In this document: positions 16,296 through 25,026 of the stretch, in pieces
Position numbering within the stretch: the first letter of the stretch is position 1
How the letters are laid out: the number at the start of each line of letters is the position of its first letter
DNA from: HLUCCA09 sp038745585
Lineage (GTDB): Bacteria > Pseudomonadota > Alphaproteobacteria > Rhodobacterales > Rhodobacteraceae
Length of the DNA: 64,000 nucleotides
Direction of reading: 5' to 3'
Assembly: GCA_038745585.1 (NCBI GenBank)
Contig: JBCDLH010000005.1
Coordinates: 209,351-273,350 of the forward strand
Translations under genes and position numbers: made by a program
The notes under the pieces: model-generated
The model's input: the letters and a program-made list of their open reading frames with translations, nothing else
Databases searched by the model: none
What the model was told of the DNA's origin: nothing

Positions 16296-18773
16296 TCACA
16301 CAAAAACGAGCGGATCACTGAGCACCCCCGCAACCTCTACGATCAAATCTCCCTCTCCTGCCGCCCCAGCCTCCGCGCGGTAGGCCGCAATGAGATCGGC
16401 AGCGTTCGACAGGCTCGCCGCGGCATCCGCACTGTCATAAGCAGCAAGCGCCTCAGCGGCGTCGGCCACGTTGCTCAACCCCGCCTCGAGGGCGAAGGTC
16501 AGCGCGATCTGAACCTTGTCGGCCAGCACCATGGCGTCGTCGCTAGAGCCGCTTGCGGCCTTGGCGCCCTCGATCATCGCCGAGGTCAGCGATGAGAGGT
16601 CGAGCGCGCCGCTCTCCAGCTCCGAGACCCAATACGCCCGCCCGGCGGCGTCCGCGTCCCGCTCGAACAGCCCCTGGTAGACCGCATCGACCTGCGCCCC
16701 AGGATCGGCTGACGCGGGCAGCTCTTGCTGATCATGGAGGGTTGCCGCTACGTTGCTCAGGGATGTGCCCACTGCGAGCTCAGTCCCCCAATAGAGGAGG
16801 CCAAGGACGTCCGGCGCGCGGTCGAGATAGCCGACATAGAGCTCGGCCAGCGCCTCAAACTCCGCTTCGCTCAGATCCAGCGCACCGGAAAGGAGCGTCA
16901 GGTCGACCGCGTCTTCGCTGCCAAGCGAGAAGCCGTCGGCAAACTCCACGAGCTCGACGTCTTCAAGCTGATCGGCACCGTCGCCCGCCTCCCGCATATC
17001 CGTCACAGTGAGAAGGTCAGTCGCCGCGTCCAAGCGCAAAACATAGGCGTTTGACGCGCCGGTATAGACAGCGGTGTCGCGCCCGGCGCCGCCGTTGATC
17101 TCATCGTTGCCAGCCTCGCCGGCGACGCGGTCATCCCCCGCGCCCGCGTTCACCTCGTCGTCGCCCGATCCGGCCTCGACCTCGTCAGACGCAGCGCCGC
17201 TCCCGGCAAAGGTGTCGTCGCCCGCTCCGAGGATCGCCAGGCCACCGGTCTCGGTTCCGGCGATGTCGTCATCTCCGCCGCGCGTAAAGAGCGCGTCCCA
17301 CCGGATTTCGGCGTTCGCGGCGACCGCTTCACCTGCTTTTGACGCCTGTTCGTTGCCGTCTTGAAAGTGAATGCCGCCATAGAGACGACTGACCCCGGCC
17401 TCCAGAGCGGCCTCGGTCAGCGTTTCCCATTGCAGAGTAACGGGGCCCTCACCCTCGGGAAACTCTTCAAAGACGAGCTCGGTCGCCACGAATTGGCCCA
17501 AAAGGTCGATCCCGGGCACGTCGTCGAGGTCATAGACCCCAAGCGTCTCGCCATCGAAAAACGCGTCCGAGCCGACATAGGACGCAATCGTCCGCGCAGC
17601 GGCCATCGAAAAGGCAGAGTGCCCAGAGCCGAATTCTGGGAACGGCGGCGTGACGAAGGTCACGTTCTGATAGGGCTGCCACTCTTCGCCTTGGATCGTC
17701 TGCGTGCCGAGGTTGGGGCCCGCCCAGGCGTCTATGTCTTCGCCGAAATAGAGGTCACGAATGGCCGATTGCGGACGCACATAGTCATAAAAATACTTGT
17801 CGCCCCAGGTCGTGATCCCGGCGTCAAAAATTGCGGCATTCAGGGCAAAGAACATCTGCACGTCTTCGTCGATGCCGTGGCCCTCACGAAGCGCGATGTC
17901 CTGTGCGATCTGATTCCAATGGCCAGGAGGCGCTTCGGTGCGCGGCCCGTCGGCCCAAAATTCAGCGATCACCTTTTGCTCGGTGGTCAGGTCGGCCGAG
18001 AATTGCAGCACCTCCTCGGCTTGCGCGCGGTATGCGGCATCGTTCGTCGAGACATTGCCGCGCGCATCGACATATTCCGAGAAGTCGCCGAGCTGCGGTG
18101 GCGGCGGCGCGCGAAACTGCTCCGGCCCTGTCAGCGCGAAAGGCGTCACCGAGCCCCAATGGGGCGTTAGTGCCAGCTGATCGACAAAACTCGCAGGATC
18201 GGAATTGTCAAAGATCGGCACGCCATTTTCGTCCGTAAGCGTCCCGGTCGGCACACGGAGGGGCTGCCAGGCATTCGGGTCGAAGGCCTCGCCCCCGGGT
18301 GCCGCGTCGCTCCCGGGCTCGGGCGAATTGGTGGGCACATAGCCAGACGTGTCGGCAAACCCGTTCTCGAAATTCGATCCATCGTCGGCGCGTGCGGCCA
18401 AGACGTTGGCCGCTGCCAGGTTGCCGAGCCCCGCTGCCGTCGCCGGATCGGTCGAGACATTCGCGATGTCGTAGCCGAGCGCCTCCATCTGCGCGTCAAA
18501 GAGCTCTTGCACGCCGGAAAAGACCGTCGACAGCATGGTATAGGCGGCATAGCTAATCGCCTCTTCCTTGACCGCGTCTGTCGCCCCAAGCGTCGTCTCG
18601 ATTTCGGAATACTGCCCATAGGAGCTCTCGCTCAGGGCGGCCCAGGCGTCGTACATCGCCGATGTCACGAGGTGGAGTTGATACGTCGTCGGTGTCGGCA
18701 GCGCGCTCGTTGATCGGATCGCGTTGAGCATGACCTCGTTCCAAACCGCAACAAGGGACTGGTCGTCTTCCAT
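16296..18773 (-). CDS. Vanadium-dependent haloperoxidase with RTX repeats and DUF4214 domain
   Basis: An 825-residue protein without an N-terminal signal. Residues about 1-490 form a vanadium haloperoxidase-type domain: Lys326-x6-Arg333-Pro, FGSGH (381-385) and SR-x5-His469 with Asp472. Next come RTX-type calcium-binding nonapeptides (GAGDDTFAGSG, GSGDDEVNAGAGDD, GGAGRD), about residues 500-590. The C-terminal 200 residues have the DUF4214 pattern (ELYVGYLDRAPDVLGLLYW). RTX proteins leave the cell by type I secretion. The start at 18773 has AGGAG 8 bases upstream. It converges with the S1 protease gene, 80 bases apart. No type I exporter genes are in the window. It probably uses vanadate and peroxide to oxidise halides outside the cell; activity is inferred from the motifs. 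Confidence 0.85.
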   Translation of the reverse strand: MEDDQSLVAVWNEVMLNAIRSTSALPTPTTYQLHLVTSAMYDAWAALSESSYGQYSEIETTLGATDAVKEEAISYAAYTMLSTVFSGVQELFDAQMEALGYDIANVSTDPATAAGLGNLAAANVLAARADDGSNFENGFADTSGYVPTNSPEPGSDAAPGGEAFDPNAWQPLRVPTGTLTDENGVPIFDNSDPASFVDQLALTPHWGSVTPFALTGPEQFRAPPPPQLGDFSEYVDARGNVSTNDAAYRAQAEEVLQFSADLTTEQKVIAEFWADGPRTEAPPGHWNQIAQDIALREGHGIDEDVQMFFALNAAIFDAGITTWGDKYFYDYVRPQSAIRDLYFGEDIDAWAGPNLGTQTIQGEEWQPYQNVTFVTPPFPEFGSGHSAFSMAAARTIASYVGSDAFFDGETLGVYDLDDVPGIDLLGQFVATELVFEEFPEGEGPVTLQWETLTEAALEAGVSRLYGGIHFQDGNEQASKAGEAVAANAEIRWDALFTRGGDDDIAGTETGGLAILGAGDDTFAGSGAASDEVEAGSGDDEVNAGAGDDRVAGEAGNDEINGGAGRDTAVYTGASNAYVLRLDAATDLLTVTDMREAGDGADQLEDVELVEFADGFSLGSEDAVDLTLLSGALDLSEAEFEALAELYVGYLDRAPDVLGLLYWGTELAVGTSLSNVAATLHDQQELPASADPGAQVDAVYQGLFERDADAAGRAYWVSELESGALDLSSLTSAMIEGAKAASGSSDDAMVLADKVQIALTFALEAGLSNVADAAEALAAYDSADAAASLSNAADLIAAYRAEAGAAGEGDLIVEVAGVLSDPLVFV

Positions 18774-19393
18774 GGACAAATCTCCTAAAGAGGTGACGGA
18801 TGCCGATCGGCGCATCCGAGAAATGCTTTTTGACGGCGCGACGTGCTGAAGGTGGCGGTCGCAACGCAAGCAAACTTGCGCGGCAGCAACAACGCATCGT
18901 CAGCCACGCCGATGCAACGCGTCAAAACTTCGTTAATCCAGCCTTTTGAAAGGGCTGAGCGACAGTCTTCAAGCGCATGACGCGAGCAATTCCGCGTGCA
19001 TTCAAGCATGGGTTGTCAGATTTGGCCGATGAACGGGCCCGATGACACGGCACGAGTGCACCACTGCGAGACTCCGGCCCAGCCCAACCTTGCCCAGCGT
19101 CTTCATCGGAATGTTTTGGGCAGCCCTCTTCCAACGCATGAGCGCCGCTTTCGTCTCCTCGGCAAAGGCTTACTCGTCGCAAACGCGTACGCGACCGGGT
19201 CAACGCCCATCCGCTTGAGCCAAGCACCGATGACCGTGTCCTTGCCGCAGCTGCGCGCCGAGGGTTCGTCCGTCTTCTTTAGAGAGCGCGACCTATTCGA
19301 GCGCGGCGCGCATACGCGGGCTGAACGTCGTGTTACGCCCGCGAGGCACCAAAGACACGCCCCGCTCTTCGGCGAAACCGCACGTGCCGACGG
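18774..19393. other. 620-base stretch without a clear gene
   Basis: No convincing gene was found. On the minus strand between about 19400 and 19190 the translation looks protein-like but switches frame and meets a stop: LVPRGRNTTFSPRMRAALE, then in another frame KKTDEPSARSCGKDTVIGAW. This could be a decayed gene of unknown kind. The remainder shows nothing. Confidence 0.3.
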
Positions 19394-19897
19394 TCACGTC
19401 ACGGCATAGAGGCGCGGTTGCGTGTTCGCGGTTGCCGCGCCCGGTATGCCGCAGGGAAAGCGGCTCGCCAGATGCAGCGCGGCGCGGATGAGGTCCGGGT
19501 CCATCCGGCCTTCGGTCAGCGCGTCGACCGCATCCCGCGCAGGCGGCGTATCGTCCCGCCGCATATGGTGGATCATGGTCACGAGCTGCGCCTCGTCCGC
19601 CGTAACATGGTCCTTCTTGTCGTCATCCGACGGATCATGAAAGCTGAGCGCTGGCCCGCGGAGGTCGATCAGCACGCGGACAAGCTTGGCCATCTGATGC
19701 CCGACGGGAAAGCCAATCCGCTCGCCATAGCGTTCGGCCGAAATCGAATAGGCCCGATGCCAGGCCACCGAGTCCTTGCGCGAAATGGCCAGCCAGAAAT
19801 GCCGAGCGATCGGTAAAAGGCCCTGCTCAAACGCGTCACAGGCGAGTGTGTCGATATGGCTGATCTCGCCCCGGCGCGTTGGCATCGGAATAGTCAT
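19394..19897 (-). CDS. Conserved-looking hypothetical protein
   Basis: A 167-residue soluble, mostly helical protein (FEQGLLPIARHFWLAISRKDSVAWHRAYSISA...). It contains Asp-rich DPSDDDKKD and ends with a Pro-rich tail. The start at 19897 is supported by GGGAG 6 bases upstream; the longer upstream frame is unlike protein. I do not recognise the family. It is divergent from the F420 operon with a 336-base gap, which may be coincidental. Confidence 0.6.
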   Translation of the reverse strand: MTIPMPTRRGEISHIDTLACDAFEQGLLPIARHFWLAISRKDSVAWHRAYSISAERYGERIGFPVGHQMAKLVRVLIDLRGPALSFHDPSDDDKKDHVTADEAQLVTMIHHMRRDDTPPARDAVDALTEGRMDPDLIRAALHLASRFPCGIPGAATANTQPRLYAVT

Positions 19898-20233
19898 GGC
19901 AATCTCCCTCAGTGGATTGCGAGCCACCCTTGCGCCGCGCCGTGCTTGCCGGCTTTGGGCCTTGGCGGGTGGCGGAGCGCGACCCTCGTCGCGGCGCGGT
20001 AAAGAGCGTTGCCTTAGCTGGCCGTGGCCGAGATAGCCCGTCGGCAGACCGAGTTTGAATGTCCTAGTATTTTTGTCGGACAATCGCAAGGCCTTTTGCC
20101 TGCGCGCACTCTGGCCGGGTGCGCGCGCTTTTTGGGCATCCGCGCCCGATCGCTCCGCCCGCCCAGCGACTTTTTGACCATCCAGTCAGCTTTGCTTGAC
20201 GAAGGCGCCCGCGCGCTCCGATCTTTCAAAGCC
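19898..20233. promoter_or_regulatory. Divergent promoter region of the F420 operon
   Basis: The gap holds one A/T-rich patch at 20053-20083. Within it lies TTGTCGGACAA (20073-20083), a palindrome with 5-bp arms around one base, a possible operator. No clear -35/-10 pair could be assigned. Confidence 0.35.
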
Positions 20234-21433
20234 ATGATGCATGCATCACGCCCCTCCACCGCCGCCCCCGCCTGGGATCAGCGACCGACGGCAGACCTCG
20301 CCGGCGAAGCAGCCGCGCTGCGCGACGCACAGTGGGGCCGAACGATCACGTATTCGCGCAAGGTTTTCGTTCCGCTGACGAATATGTGCCGCGACACCTG
20401 CGGCTATTGCACCTTCGTCAAGCATCCGTCCTCGCCCGAGGCCGAGATCCTAACGCCTGAGCAGGTCCTACGGCTTGCCGAGCGCGGCGCAGCGAAGGGC
20501 TGTAAGGAACTCCTGTTCAGCCTCGGCGAAAAGCCCGAACAGCGCTACGCCGAAGCGCGCGCTGGGCTCGCGCGGCTCGGTTACACCAAAATGACCGATT
20601 ATCTGGCCGATATGTGCGCGCTCGTTCTGCGCGAGACGACGCTGGTGCCCCATGTGAATGCCGGCACGCTGAGCGATGGCGAGATCCTGCAGCTCAAGCC
20701 CGTGGCCGCCTCCATGGGCATGATGCTCGAAACGATCAGTCGCAGGCTGATGCGCAAGGGCCAGCCGCACCATGCCTGCCCCGACAAAACGCCGATCCAG
20801 CGCCTGCGGACGTTGGAGCGCGCGGGCGTCCACAAAGTGCCGTTCACGACCGGCTTGCTCATCGGGATTGGCGAGACGTGGCGGGAGCGCCTCGAAGCGC
20901 TCCACGCCATCAACGACGCGCATCGCCGCCATGGACATATCCAAGAGGTCATCATCCAAAACTTTCAGCGCAAGCCCGACATCGCAATGGCCGAGCACCC
21001 CGAGCCCGCGCTCGACGACATGCTTCGAACCTTGGCCGCTGCACGCCTCATCCTCGACCCCGAGATCAGCTTGCAGGCCCCGCCCAACCTCTCTGAGCGG
21101 CATCTCGACTATCTTGGCGCGGGGATCAACGATTGGGGTGGGATCTCGCCCGTCACCATTGATTTCATCAATCCGCAGCACGAGTGGCCAGAGATCCGCG
21201 CCCTGGCCTCGTCCTGCGCTGAGGCGGGCTTTCGCTTGCAAGAGCGGCTCACGGTCTACCCCAAATTCCTCGAAGAGAGAGCAACCTACATCTCGGCCGG
21301 CCTGCATGCGCGCCTGGCTGAAATGTCTCGCGCCGATGGTCTCGCGCGCGACCAACGCCTGGAGGCAGAGCGATGCAACTCCCCCCAAAGAGCTTCGAAC
21401 GCCGCCGCGATGTCGACCTCCAGGCCTGCCTAG
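20234..21433 (+). CDS. cofG: FO synthase subunit 1 (CofG), radical SAM
   Basis: A 399-residue radical SAM enzyme. With CofH it builds FO, the deazaflavin chromophore of coenzyme F420, from 5-amino-6-ribitylaminouracil and tyrosine. The iron-sulfur motif is C52-x3-C56-x2-C59 (CRDTCGYC) after the family-typical ITYSRKVFVPLTNM. LGEKPEQRY and the late segment GGISPVTIDFINPQHEWP also match CofG. The start at 20234 leaves an N-terminal segment of the usual length; an adjacent ATG at 20237 is equally possible. It is the first gene of the F420 operon and its 3' end overlaps cofH by 61 bases. The last 20 residues, encoded in that overlap, are not conserved in character. Confidence 0.93.
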   Translation: MMHASRPSTAAPAWDQRPTADLAGEAAALRDAQWGRTITYSRKVFVPLTNMCRDTCGYCTFVKHPSSPEAEILTPEQVLRLAERGAAKGCKELLFSLGEKPEQRYAEARAGLARLGYTKMTDYLADMCALVLRETTLVPHVNAGTLSDGEILQLKPVAASMGMMLETISRRLMRKGQPHHACPDKTPIQRLRTLERAGVHKVPFTTGLLIGIGETWRERLEALHAINDAHRRHGHIQEVIIQNFQRKPDIAMAEHPEPALDDMLRTLAAARLILDPEISLQAPPNLSERHLDYLGAGINDWGGISPVTIDFINPQHEWPEIRALASSCAEAGFRLQERLTVYPKFLEERATYISAGLHARLAEMSRADGLARDQRLEAERCNSPQRASNAAAMSTSRPA

Positions 21434-22644
21434 AGGCGGCGCGCCCGCCCGTTTGGCGCGCGCTCAACGGCGTCTTGGTGGGCCGCGAGCTGAGTGAGGC
21501 GCAGGCGGTGCTGCTTTTCGGCGCGCGCGGCGCCGATAAGCGCGCAGTCTTTGCGACCGCCGATGCCCTGCGCCAGCGCGTGAACGGCGACGACGTGAGC
21601 TTTGTCGTCAACCGAAATATCAACTTCACCAATGTCTGCTACATGGGCTGCCGCTTCTGCGGCTTTGCCAAACGCAAGGAGGAGCGCGGCGCCGAATGGC
21701 TGGCGGTGGAGCAGATCGTCGCCCGCGCCGAAGAGGCTTGGGCGCGCGGCGCAACCGAGGTTTGCATCCAAGGCGGGCTCCATCCCGATCTGCCCGGCAC
21801 CTATTATCGCGACATTCTCGTCGCGCTCAAAACGGCGCTGCCCAACCTCCACATCCATGCGTTCTCGCCCTTTGAGATCTGGTATGGCGCGGCCAAGCGG
21901 CGGATGTCGCACGCCGATTACCTCGCCGATCTAAAGGAGTGCGGGCTTGGCTCCATGCCTGGAACGGCGGCCGAGATCCTCGACCGCGAGGTGCGGCAGA
22001 TCCTGACGCGCAACAAGCTGAGCGCCGAGGCATGGGTCGAGATCATCAAAACTGCGCACCGCAGCGGCATCCCGACGTCGGCGACGATCATGTATGGCCA
22101 TGTGGATCGGCCGGCGCATTGGGCGGCGCACCTGTGCCTCCTGCGCGACATCCAAAAGGAGACGGGCGGCTTTACCGAACTCGTACCGCTGAGCTTCGTG
22201 CATACCGACAGCCCGCTTTACACCGATAATCCGTCCGACGTCCGCCCGGGGCCGACCGCAGGCGAAGTCGACCTGATGCACGCGGTCGCGCGGATCCTGC
22301 TCAACGGCCGCATCGACAATATCCAAGTGAGCTGGACCAAACTCGGCGCCGAGCGCGCGCGGCAGATGCTCGCCCGCGGGGTCAACGATCTCGGTGGGAC
22401 GCTGATGAACGAGAGCATTTCGCGGGCGGCAGGCGCGCGGCACGGCCAAGAGATTACAGCCAAAGAGCTCGTCGATCTCATCCGGTCGGCGGGGCGCGTG
22501 CCGGTCCGGCGTAACACAGTCTACGGGCAGATGGAGCGCTATGAGCACCACGACCCTGTCCCCCTCCCTCCCCTTGTGGCACGGGCCGGGGCTGCCCCGC
22601 TCGACTTTCTGACGATGTTTCCCGAATGCGAAAGCGTCGAATGA
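21373..22644 (+). CDS. cofH: FO synthase subunit 2 (CofH), radical SAM
   Basis: A 423-residue radical SAM enzyme, the partner of CofG in FO synthesis. It has the C89-x3-C93-x2-C96 cluster motif (CYMGCRFC) preceded by VVNRNINFTNV, plus CIQGGLHPDLPGTYY and SWTKLG, all typical of CofH. In actinobacteria the two halves are fused as FbiC; here they are separate but overlap by 61 bases in different frames. The start at 21373 gives a normal N-terminus. The stop overlaps the cofD start as ATGA. Confidence 0.93.
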   Translation: MQLPPKSFERRRDVDLQACLEAARPPVWRALNGVLVGRELSEAQAVLLFGARGADKRAVFATADALRQRVNGDDVSFVVNRNINFTNVCYMGCRFCGFAKRKEERGAEWLAVEQIVARAEEAWARGATEVCIQGGLHPDLPGTYYRDILVALKTALPNLHIHAFSPFEIWYGAAKRRMSHADYLADLKECGLGSMPGTAAEILDREVRQILTRNKLSAEAWVEIIKTAHRSGIPTSATIMYGHVDRPAHWAAHLCLLRDIQKETGGFTELVPLSFVHTDSPLYTDNPSDVRPGPTAGEVDLMHAVARILLNGRIDNIQVSWTKLGAERARQMLARGVNDLGGTLMNESISRAAGARHGQEITAKELVDLIRSAGRVPVRRNTVYGQMERYEHHDPVPLPPLVARAGAAPLDFLTMFPECESVE

Positions 22645-23615
22645 ACACGCCGGTCAAAGTCACCCTACTTGCTGGCGGTGTCGGCGGCGCGCGCATGGCC
22701 GAAGGCTTTCAGAGCCTGGCGGATGTGGCGCTGACCGTCATCGGCAATGTCGCAGACGATGAGGCGTTTCACGGTCTCTGGGTCTCGCCCGATATCGACA
22801 CGATGACCTATACGCTTGCCGGCGTCATCGACCGCGCCCAGGGATGGGGCGTGGCCGATGAGGGCGACCGCGCGCTCTCGACCCTCAACAGGCTCGGCGC
22901 CGACACCTGGATGTTTCTCGGAGACCGGGATTTCGGGCTCCATATCTATCGCACCAAGCGCCTGCGCCGGGGCGACCGGCCCTCCGAGATCGCCCGCGAC
23001 GTCGCCGCCCGGTTCGGCGTGCGCGCCGAGATCGTCTTGCCGACCGACGACCGGGTACAGACCAGGCTCGAAACGGCGGCGGGGTGGTTGTCGTTCCAGG
23101 AATATTTCGTGCGCGAGCGCTGTGGGCCCCGGGTCAGCGCGCTGTCCTATGAGGGGATCGCAGCGGCGGCGCCCACCCCAGAGGCGCTGACCGCGATCGC
23201 CGAGGCGGACCTGTTGGTCATCGCCCCGTCCAACCCGCTCCTCAGCATCGCGCCCATTTTGGGCATCCCCGGGATCGGGCCTGCGCTTCAAGCCGCCCGT
23301 GCCCCTATTCTAGGTGTCTCGCCCCTCATCGGTGGGAAGGCCGTGAAGGGGCCCGCCGACCGGCTGATGACATCGCTGGGTCACCGGCCCGATGCCCTCG
23401 GCGTGGCCGAGATTTATCGCGACCTTCTCGACATGTTCTTCATCGACACCGCTGATGCGGCGCTTCAGGACGGTATCGCCGATCTTGGGATCACGCCCCT
23501 CGTCGCCGACATTCTGATCCCCGACGCGCCTGCAAAAGCACGGCTTGCCCGCGAAATCCTCGACGCAGCTGTCGCCGAGCCTGCCCTCGAGACCGGGGCC
23601 GGTCCGACCCGATGA
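22641..23615 (+). CDS. cofD: 2-phospho-L-lactate transferase (CofD)
   Basis: A 324-residue cytoplasmic enzyme that transfers the phospholactyl (or related) group from the GDP-activated precursor to FO, giving F420-0. The N-terminal VTLLAGGVGGARMAEGF is the CofD nucleotide-binding motif. NVADDEAFHGLWVSPDIDT and LVIAPSNPLLSIAPIL are also family-typical. The start at 22641 lies in an ATGA overlap with cofH and is preferred to the upstream in-frame ATG at 22626. The 3' end overlaps cofC as ATGA. Confidence 0.93.
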   Translation: MNTPVKVTLLAGGVGGARMAEGFQSLADVALTVIGNVADDEAFHGLWVSPDIDTMTYTLAGVIDRAQGWGVADEGDRALSTLNRLGADTWMFLGDRDFGLHIYRTKRLRRGDRPSEIARDVAARFGVRAEIVLPTDDRVQTRLETAAGWLSFQEYFVRERCGPRVSALSYEGIAAAAPTPEALTAIAEADLLVIAPSNPLLSIAPILGIPGIGPALQAARAPILGVSPLIGGKAVKGPADRLMTSLGHRPDALGVAEIYRDLLDMFFIDTADAALQDGIADLGITPLVADILIPDAPAKARLAREILDAAVAEPALETGAGPTR

Positions 23616-24253
23616 GACGCCACCTTTCGCCCACGCTGATTGTCGTCGCCATGAAGGACCCGGGGGCAGCCAAAACACGGCTCTGCGCCCGCCTCGGGCC
23701 CGCCGAGCGGCGGCGACTGGCTCTCACCCTCTTCGACCGGACGCTTTGCGTGCTGGGCGCGGTGCGACGCAGGCTCGATGTGGAGATCGCCGTCGTGACC
23801 CCAAGCCCCGACATAGCGGGCCGCGCGATGCGCGCCGGCGCCCACGTCATCGGCGAAGACCAAGCCGCCGGGCTCAACGCTGCGGCGGCCCGGGCCGCGC
23901 GGTGGGCCGAAGCGGCGGGCCATACGCGGCTTTGCCTCCTCCCGGCGGATATCGCAGCGCCCGATCCTCGCGACATCGCCCAGCTGATCGCAACCGCAGA
24001 GGAGACGGCAGCGCCCGTCATTTGCCCGGCCCATGATGGCGGCACGAACGCCCTCGTTCTGCCTTTGCCCGCCGGTCTGGCATTCCGCTATGGTCCTGGA
24101 TCGGCGGCACGGCATGCGGCGGTGGCGCGCGCGGCCGGCTTCGATCCGATCTTGTTGCCGCTCCAGAGCTTGCGCGAGGATGTCGACACGCCCGACACCT
24201 ATGCCCGCGCGTTGGAGCACCGTCCCGACTTGCGGCGGGCCGTCGCCGGATGA
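23612..24253 (+). CDS. cofC: 2-phospho-L-lactate guanylyltransferase (CofC/FbiD type)
   Basis: A 213-residue nucleotidyltransferase with the MobA-like fold. It activates phospholactate, PEP or 3-phosphoglycerate with GTP for CofD. The N-terminal VVAMKDPGAAKTRL is the nucleotide-binding loop with the usual Lys/Arg. CLLPADIAAPDP, HDGGTNAL and the C-terminal REDVDTPDT are typical of the family. It is coupled to cofD and cofE through ATGA overlaps. Which phosphoacid it uses cannot be read from the sequence. Confidence 0.9.
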   Translation: MRRHLSPTLIVVAMKDPGAAKTRLCARLGPAERRRLALTLFDRTLCVLGAVRRRLDVEIAVVTPSPDIAGRAMRAGAHVIGEDQAAGLNAAAARAARWAEAAGHTRLCLLPADIAAPDPRDIAQLIATAEETAAPVICPAHDGGTNALVLPLPAGLAFRYGPGSAARHAAVARAAGFDPILLPLQSLREDVDTPDTYARALEHRPDLRRAVAG

Positions 24254-25026
24254 CCCGCTCCGGCGTTCAACTCGACGCCCTTCCCGGCGTGCCAGACATT
24301 CATCCCGGCGACGATCTCGCCCAGGCGCTCACGCAGAGCCTTCGAGCCCATGGCGGCCTTGCGAACGGGGATATCCTCTGCATCGCGCACAAGATCGTCT
24401 CCAAGGCCGAGGGTTGCGTCCACACCCTTGCCGAGATCACCCCATCCCCGCGCGCCCAAGAACTCGCACGAGAGCTCAACAAAAACCCTCACAAAGTCGA
24501 GGTCATCCTCTCGCAATCGGCCCGCATCGTCCGCGCATTCAAACGCCCCGAGCAGAACGAAGGTACACTGATCTGCGAGCACCGGTTGGGCTACATTTCG
24601 GCCAATGCAGCGGTCGATGAATCGAACGCCGACTTGCCTGGAACGGTGATCACCCTGCCGGCTGACCCCGATGTCAGCGCGCGCGCACTCGGCCGGGCGC
24701 TTGAGGCGGCATTCGGGGTAGAAATCGGGATCGTCATCACCGACACGTTCGGCCGGCCCTGGCGCCTGGGCCAGGTCAATGTCGCCATCGGGCTTTACCG
24801 TGTGCCCGCTAAGACCTCGGAGATCGGCCGCACAGATGCATGGGGGCGACCGCTATCGGTCACCGAGCCCGCGCTCGCCGACGAATTGGCCGCGGCCTCC
24901 GGCCTCGTCGTTCGCAAGGCGGCCAAGACCCCGGTCGTGCGGGTGCGCGGCCTCGCGTGGGGCGCTGACACAGACAGCTCGGCGCAGGATCTGCTGCGCA
25001 GCCAGAAGGAGGACATGTTCAGGTGA
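24250..25026 (+). CDS. cofE: Coenzyme F420-0:L-glutamate ligase (CofE)
   Basis: A 258-residue enzyme that adds glutamates to F420-0 with GTP. Family motifs are GDILCIAHKIVSKAEG, NKNPHKVEVILSQSARIVR, DESNADLPG, ITDTFGRPWRLGQVNVAIG and VVRVRGLAW. It ends where archaeal CofE ends, so it lacks the C-terminal flavin domain of actinobacterial FbiB. The start is in an ATGA overlap with cofC. The stop overlaps npdG as GTGA. Confidence 0.93.
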   Translation: MTRSGVQLDALPGVPDIHPGDDLAQALTQSLRAHGGLANGDILCIAHKIVSKAEGCVHTLAEITPSPRAQELARELNKNPHKVEVILSQSARIVRAFKRPEQNEGTLICEHRLGYISANAAVDESNADLPGTVITLPADPDVSARALGRALEAAFGVEIGIVITDTFGRPWRLGQVNVAIGLYRVPAKTSEIGRTDAWGRPLSVTEPALADELAAASGLVVRKAAKTPVVRVRGLAWGADTDSSAQDLLRSQKEDMFR

